Shown piece after piece: positions 59,845 through 64,000 of a stretch of 64,000 nucleotides of DNA. A model generated the notes under the pieces. It had not been told where the DNA came from. It saw only the letters and a list, made by a program, of their open reading frames with translations, and did no database searches. A program made the position numbers and the translations under genes. The first letter of the stretch is position 1; each line of letters begins with the position of its first letter. The DNA comes from Schistosoma mansoni (Eukaryota; Platyhelminthes; Trematoda; Strigeidida; Schistosomatidae). Location of the stretch: assembly GCF_000237925.1 (NCBI RefSeq), contig NW_017385994.1, positions 310,001 to 374,000 on the forward strand, read 5' to 3'.

Positions 59845-62800
59845 ATGCCACCTGAATCCAGGAAGCTCGATGAGAATACTCTCGCCAAGTTGGTAAGCAG
59901 TTTAGTATAGTTTATTATAGGTGATTTCCAACCATTTTATTATTGAACATTTAACGGCGTTTACATTTTTCTCATCAGTCATAAGGAGATTTTAATAGTC
60001 ATAACTAAAGGAGTTAGGGACTACGGAATAGTGACTAGGGCAGTTAAAACAGTTTTTCAGGAGCTGGAAAAGATGGAAAGCATTCAGGAGCATTTTATGC
60101 TTCCAACAATCCCAATTGACCAACTTTAGTATGATCATGAATACAGTGGTCTTGGGTGCTGTTAGAAGTATGAGGGCGCCCACGCCGTGGAAGGGTTCTC
60201 ATATAGGTACCTCAAAACGAAATTGGGTTGGGGGTGGTCTTAGTGACCTGAGAGCGTGACCGCAGTGAACATGAGACAACTGCTTGAGGCCAGTAGCACA
60301 ATCTTTCTGTGGGTAGTTTTCGTGTCAGCTCCGTATTTGTCGGGACCTTGCTGCCGGAGACGGATAGCCGTGGAATAAGGCGATGTGTGCGTTTTTAGGG
60401 TTGACCTTTCCTAACCTCAACCTATTATGCTGGTTGTCTAAGGGAAACACCTTACTGCTGTCACACTTCTGTACAGTCAGCAGTACTATTTCACCCTCCA
60501 ACCTTTGAGTTTGCTGCTTTTCGTCTTACCATTCTTCAACCGGCCTGCCCGGGATGGTAGGACCTTGAGGAACGATCGTTCAAGTCAGTATAGCCCGATT
60601 GATTCATCACTACAGGCAAACCCGACCACCATGTTAATGTAGCCCCCAAATGCCCTGGTACGGCCGAGAGTGGGGAGAGTCCGCTCTCCCTCTCGAGATG
60701 CTCTCACATGACCACGCGTATATAGCCTCTGCCAGAGAAGTCCTACTCACTGCCTTCTCGTGGCGGGGGTGTTGCTTACGAAATTGAGAGGACGAAAAGC
60801 GAATGTCCGGCGCTTTAACTGGGTTGATAAATACTGAGGATTCACCTAGGGGAGCTGAAAAACCTTGATTCCAAACCAGTGGTGCACATGGACTCCAGTA
60901 TCCTGAGGGAACAAATGGCGTTGGTCACCGGATACCATGAGACCAGTATACTGCGCAGCAGTTCGTTCTGTTCTACTTTACGGCTGCGAAACGTGGCCAT
61001 TAAGAGTAGAAGATACTCGTAAGTTACTAGTATTTGACCACAGATGCCTTAGAAATATTGCTCACATCTGCTGGGATCACCGGGTAAGTAATAGTGAGGT
61101 TCGACGCAGGGTATTAGGAAATGATGGTAAACCAATTGATGAGGTCATGAATCTTCATCGACTGAGATGGTTAGGCCATGTGTTACGTATGCCTGAACAC
61201 CGATTATCACGACGCGCTACGCTGACTAGTGTAGGGGATGGTTGGAAGAGAGTTAGTGGCGGCCAAACCAAAACATGGCATCAGTGCTTGAAGTCACTAA
61301 CTTCTAGTCTAAGCCATGTTGGCAGATGCAGACTACCTGGTTGGGGTCCGCGTGACTATCGTAACCAATGGTTGGAGACTCTAGGTGACATGGCTCAGAA
61401 TCGATCACAATGGCGTAGGTGTATACACTCTTTATCTTCTCTTAAACCTTGAGATTAAAATTGCTTCATAACGTTTTTCCTTCCTATACTATATCCTTAT
61501 ATACAACCTTTCTTTATATACTACCACCACTAAATCAATTACTTCTATGAATCCGGTGTTGATCTTGTTGTGCTAACGAGGTATGGCAACTTGGACCGAT
61601 GCATAAATGTGCGTGGTCTTACGTTGTAGCTGACTGACTGACTGAGACTGCATCTCCTCACGATACTCCACTGTCTTGTGGGTTAGACCTTTGGGTCAAA
61701 GGCTCGGGGTATGGCCCCCCTAAGAAAACCACCTGCTTCGGTCTGGGCACCTGGGCAGTATCATAACCCTCACACTTAAGTGAAATGACATTTTTTGTGT
61801 GGCGCATATATATCTGGTGCCCCCTTGTACTAATATTTATGTGTTGAAATAAATAAATAATAATGCAGAGGTTCAGCATCGTGTTCGGGCACAGTGACGA
61901 TGATTCGATTGGTGTCACTACCTTGAAACATCGACTTAGGTGGCTTTGACATGTCCTACGAATGTTGTCCCAGAGAATTCCACATCTTGCATTATATGCC
62001 GACTCTGGGACTGATCACAAAAAGCAGAGAGGTTGTCAGTGTATGACATGGTGTGATGATGTGGAAAAAAACTGTACAGGACTGGCTTCTGTTGGCCCTT
62101 CACGACTCCCTGGCTGGGATCCTAGAGATGGTGCAGCGCAGTGGCTTGAGACGTTGTCGGAAATGGCTCAGAAGATAAGTCAGTATTATTGTTATTATGA
62201 TAAGTCTTGCTGATTGAACGCTATGCTCGGATCCTAAGCTAGTCTCGTAACCCCCAAGCTAAATCTACACAGCGACTTAAACACGAGAGAAAAGGCGCAA
62301 AGTATGCGAGAAGCACTTTACTTCAAAGGTTCATTTATGTACAGAACATATAGGGTTTTTAAAGTATTTTAGAAGTCCTTGGGTTTTCCTGAAAATTCTG
62401 GAATGTTATTAAACATAACAGTGCAGTAGTCAGCCAATAATTAATGTAGTCTTATGGCCATGCGGTGATATTATCTGTGGTTGTCACTTATTATCTATGA
62501 TTAGAATCTCTGAGATATCAGTTTACCGAAAATAATATTACCCTGTAGTAATATATACTATCAGTCACACCGTATGTTTAGAATTTCTTACAGCTTACCT
62601 ATAATTATCCATAAATGCAAGATTTTGAGTTACAGAAACGTTTTATAACTTGAAATAGTACCTTCGGACATCTATTGCAAAAAACTCTCTTTTAAAGATT
62701 GTGAAAACCTTTCATCAATTATTTGACACCACTTTAAATTTATAGGAGTCAAGCAATTGGCAAGAGCGAAAAGAAGTTTTGGAGGTAATCAGTAACCAGT

Positions 62801-62859
62801 TAAAATGTTCTACCTTGTCCGATGCGATCTGTGGCCTTGTAACTAAAGCATTATGTCAA
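59845..62859 (+). CDS. host gene start, TOG/HEAT-like protein (partial)
   Basis: Exon 1, 59845-59892: MPPESRKLDENTLAKL, ATG in good context (AAAA before it) with an in-frame stop 21 bases upstream, ending in phase 0 at GTAAGC. Exon 2, 62746-62859: begins in phase 0 after TTTATAG and reads ESSNWQERKEVLEVISNQLK, then CSTLSDAICGLVTKALCQ, ending in phase 0 at GTAAGA. The W-x-x-R-x-x-x-L-E helix start is what one sees at the head of TOG and related HEAT-repeat domains of microtubule-binding proteins. A 49-nt intron (62860-62908, ends CATTAG) may lead to a third exon at 62909 (ASLNQFGIGFILKIGG), open for about 50 codons. The first intron is 2.85 kb and full of retroelements. The ATG could also be internal to a longer gene. 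Product name is uncertain. Confidence 0.5.
60190..60943 (+). mobile_element. outer retroelement, left part
   Basis: G+C-rich, non-coding-looking sequence whose 60660-60943 portion matches 36250-35960 on minus. It is interrupted at TGAGAC (60938-60943) by the LINE that follows, and resumes at 61643. Sits in the first intron of the 59845 gene, same strand. Confidence 0.7.
60944..61642 (+). pseudogene. 5'-truncated LINE inserted in another element
   Basis: The frame 60937-61452 (171 codons) is the C-terminus of a schistosome LINE polyprotein: CAAVRSVLLYGCETWPLRVE, FDHRCLRNIAHICWDHRVSN, LHRLRWLGHVLRMPEHRL, GRCRLPGWGPRDYRNQWLET. The ATG at 60937 belongs to the host element, so the frame starts by chance. 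The insert ends in GTTGTAGCTGACTGACTGAC, the family's 3' end, also seen at 63330-63342. Target duplication TGAGAC at 60938-60943 and 61643-61648. The reverse transcriptase core is missing. The frame has no stops, so the insertion is young. Confidence 0.85.
61643..61860 (+). mobile_element. outer retroelement, right part with tail
   Basis: Continuation of 60190-60943, from AGACTGCATCTCCTCACGAT to the tail TCTGGTGCCCCCTTGTAC and AAATAAATAATAA. Matches 35950-35740 on minus. Confidence 0.75.
61870..62215 (+). pseudogene. LINE C-terminal fragment
   Basis: 61962-62213 reads MLSQRIPHLALYADSGTDHK and later CTGLASVGPSRLPGWDPRDG, AAQWLETLSEMAQKISQ, related to but distinct from the LINE at 60944-61642. 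Upstream frames (LRWL-HVLR) are shifted. 5' truncated. Confidence 0.75.
62216..62745. other. intron sequence, no further element seen
   Basis: A+T-rich rest of the first intron of the 59845 gene, ending at the TTTATAG acceptor. Confidence 0.4.
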
Positions 62860-63161
62860 GTAAGAATTTTTCGTATCTCTTCATTAACTATTGTATAACT
62901 ATCATTAGGCTAGTTTGAATCAATTTGGTATTGGTTTTATCCTAAAAATCGGTGGAGTTAAGCGTAATAACGATGTTAATTTAAATCAAATATTCAATTG
63001 TTGTATTCGATCTAAGCGGACAACTTTTGACTCACTATTATTCACCGTAACAAAAAAATTATTTTAAGTGTCTGAATGTCTTCGTCATACTATGGTATCA
63101 CTGTAAGCTTTGTGTCTACAGATTCATTACCACATCTGAAATCTGTAGTTGTCTAGATGAT

Positions 63162-63352
63162 ATGTGACTAGGGTTTGAATAACATCTTCAAACCCTAATC
63201 TTTCTTATTACTGCTTATACTTTTATTAGCTCTACCACCATGGGATTTGAATCGACAATTGTATCTCTGTGCTGATGTGGTATGGCAACTTGAACTGATA
63301 TGTGTACGTACGAGGTTCTACGCTGTTGCTGACTGACTGACCATGTGACTAG
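63162..63352 (+). mobile_element. 171-bp LINE tail with 10-bp target duplication
   Basis: ATGTGACTAG occurs at 63162-63171 and 63343-63352. The 171 bases between them end in GTTGCTGACTGACTGAC, the same 3' end as the LINE at 60944-61642, so this is a strongly 5'-truncated insertion with intact duplication. Confidence 0.8.
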
Positions 63353-64000
63353 TTTATATACTCTTATGTTTTGAACACGGCTTTTGACTTTCTCAAGAAG
63401 GTTACATTACACAAACAAATTAGCCAGGAACTTTTAATTTTGCATATGTTTCAAACAATTATCATAATAGCTAAGTAGTTGAGAAGACCACATCATGAGT
63501 GCACTTGACGTGATATTATTTGGAGACCAGAGGAGTCAAATCATATTACAAAATACTAGTTTCCGCAGAGCAGCTTGGAAGTCAGTCACTATTGCTTTTT
63601 GTATATGTAAATAAAGGATACACAAAATACTGCCTTCTGTGTATACATAATTTTTATGAGCTACTCATCTTTTGCGAACTAACGTTTTTTATTTAGCTTA
63701 TTTATTAACATCATAAACTCAATCATTGTTTATTAGGTTGGGCACTTGACCCCAACATCACACGTTTAAATCTAACCCTACGGTTTGGCAAGCTATTTCT
63801 GATCGTTATCTTCTGATTAACAAATGTAATTTGCTGCCATCGTATTAGCCTGTTTTTTTGTATGTGTAATTAGGATTTAAAATACTAATTTATTTGTAGT
63901 TTACTATAATCTGCTTAGATATGTTTCTTGATGCTCGAATGCTTTTATGATATTTCCCCTCTCTCTTATCTCTTTAGGTAATTACATCTGATAAACATTC
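63353..64000. other. no gene seen
   Basis: Probably still inside the 59845 gene. No exon recognised. Confidence 0.35.

Noticed and set aside
1-64000. CRISPR array, operon or bacterial insertion sequence
   Set aside because: No regularly spaced short repeats with unique spacers, no ribosome-binding-site-led gene strings; all repeats are eukaryotic retroelements or segmental copies.

Overview
The window is A+T-rich, intron-bearing eukaryotic DNA that I read as a Schistosoma (blood fluke) genome, probably not S. japonicum. Reasons: schistosome-type repeats with hammerhead ribozyme cores, RTE- and CR1-like LINE remnants, a Gypsy-type gag with one CCHC zinc knuckle, Penelope GIY-YIG pieces, very short introns (35 and 49 nt), and signal-peptide exons ending in phase 1, as in micro-exon genes (MEGs). 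No bacterial gene, rRNA, tRNA gene or CRISPR is present. A 200-base N gap lies at 747-946.

The left third (1-27 kb) is a segmentally duplicated secretory-gene locus. A unit of 9,350 bp (4329-13678) is repeated in direct tandem (13679 to about 21285, truncated). Each unit carries one intact gene for a secreted, N-glycosylated, histidine-rich protein of 173 aa (9678-10617 and 19028-19967), a TATA box, a probable 5'UTR intron and a dead Gypsy gag on the other strand. About 2.4 kb of the unit is also present inverted at 1909-4325, ending inside the 3' part of the histidine gene. A third copy of the histidine exon (25466-25899) has no signal-peptide exon and is fused to the flank of a broken MULE transposase gene. 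Between units and third copy lies an unrelated secreted Lys/Asp/Ser-rich protein gene on the minus strand (21609-23001).

The middle (27-52 kb) is mostly repeats: about ten copies of a tRNA-like SINE carrying a hammerhead ribozyme, two Sm-alpha-type hammerhead repeats, three solo LTRs with clear ends, LINE pieces and a triplicated 0.5-kb repeat. Within it, on the minus strand, a MEG-like first exon (44183-44252) and two candidate 18-nt micro-exons (35059-35076, 33392-33409) can be seen.

The right end (52-64 kb) has a decayed CR1-like LINE inside Gypsy remnants, then the first exons of a probable host gene (59845-62859) with a TOG/HEAT-like helix. Its 2.85-kb first intron contains a retroelement with a second LINE inserted into it (target duplication TGAGAC). 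The locus therefore looks like a gene family for secreted proteins being copied, inverted and exon-shuffled inside a dense retroelement landscape.
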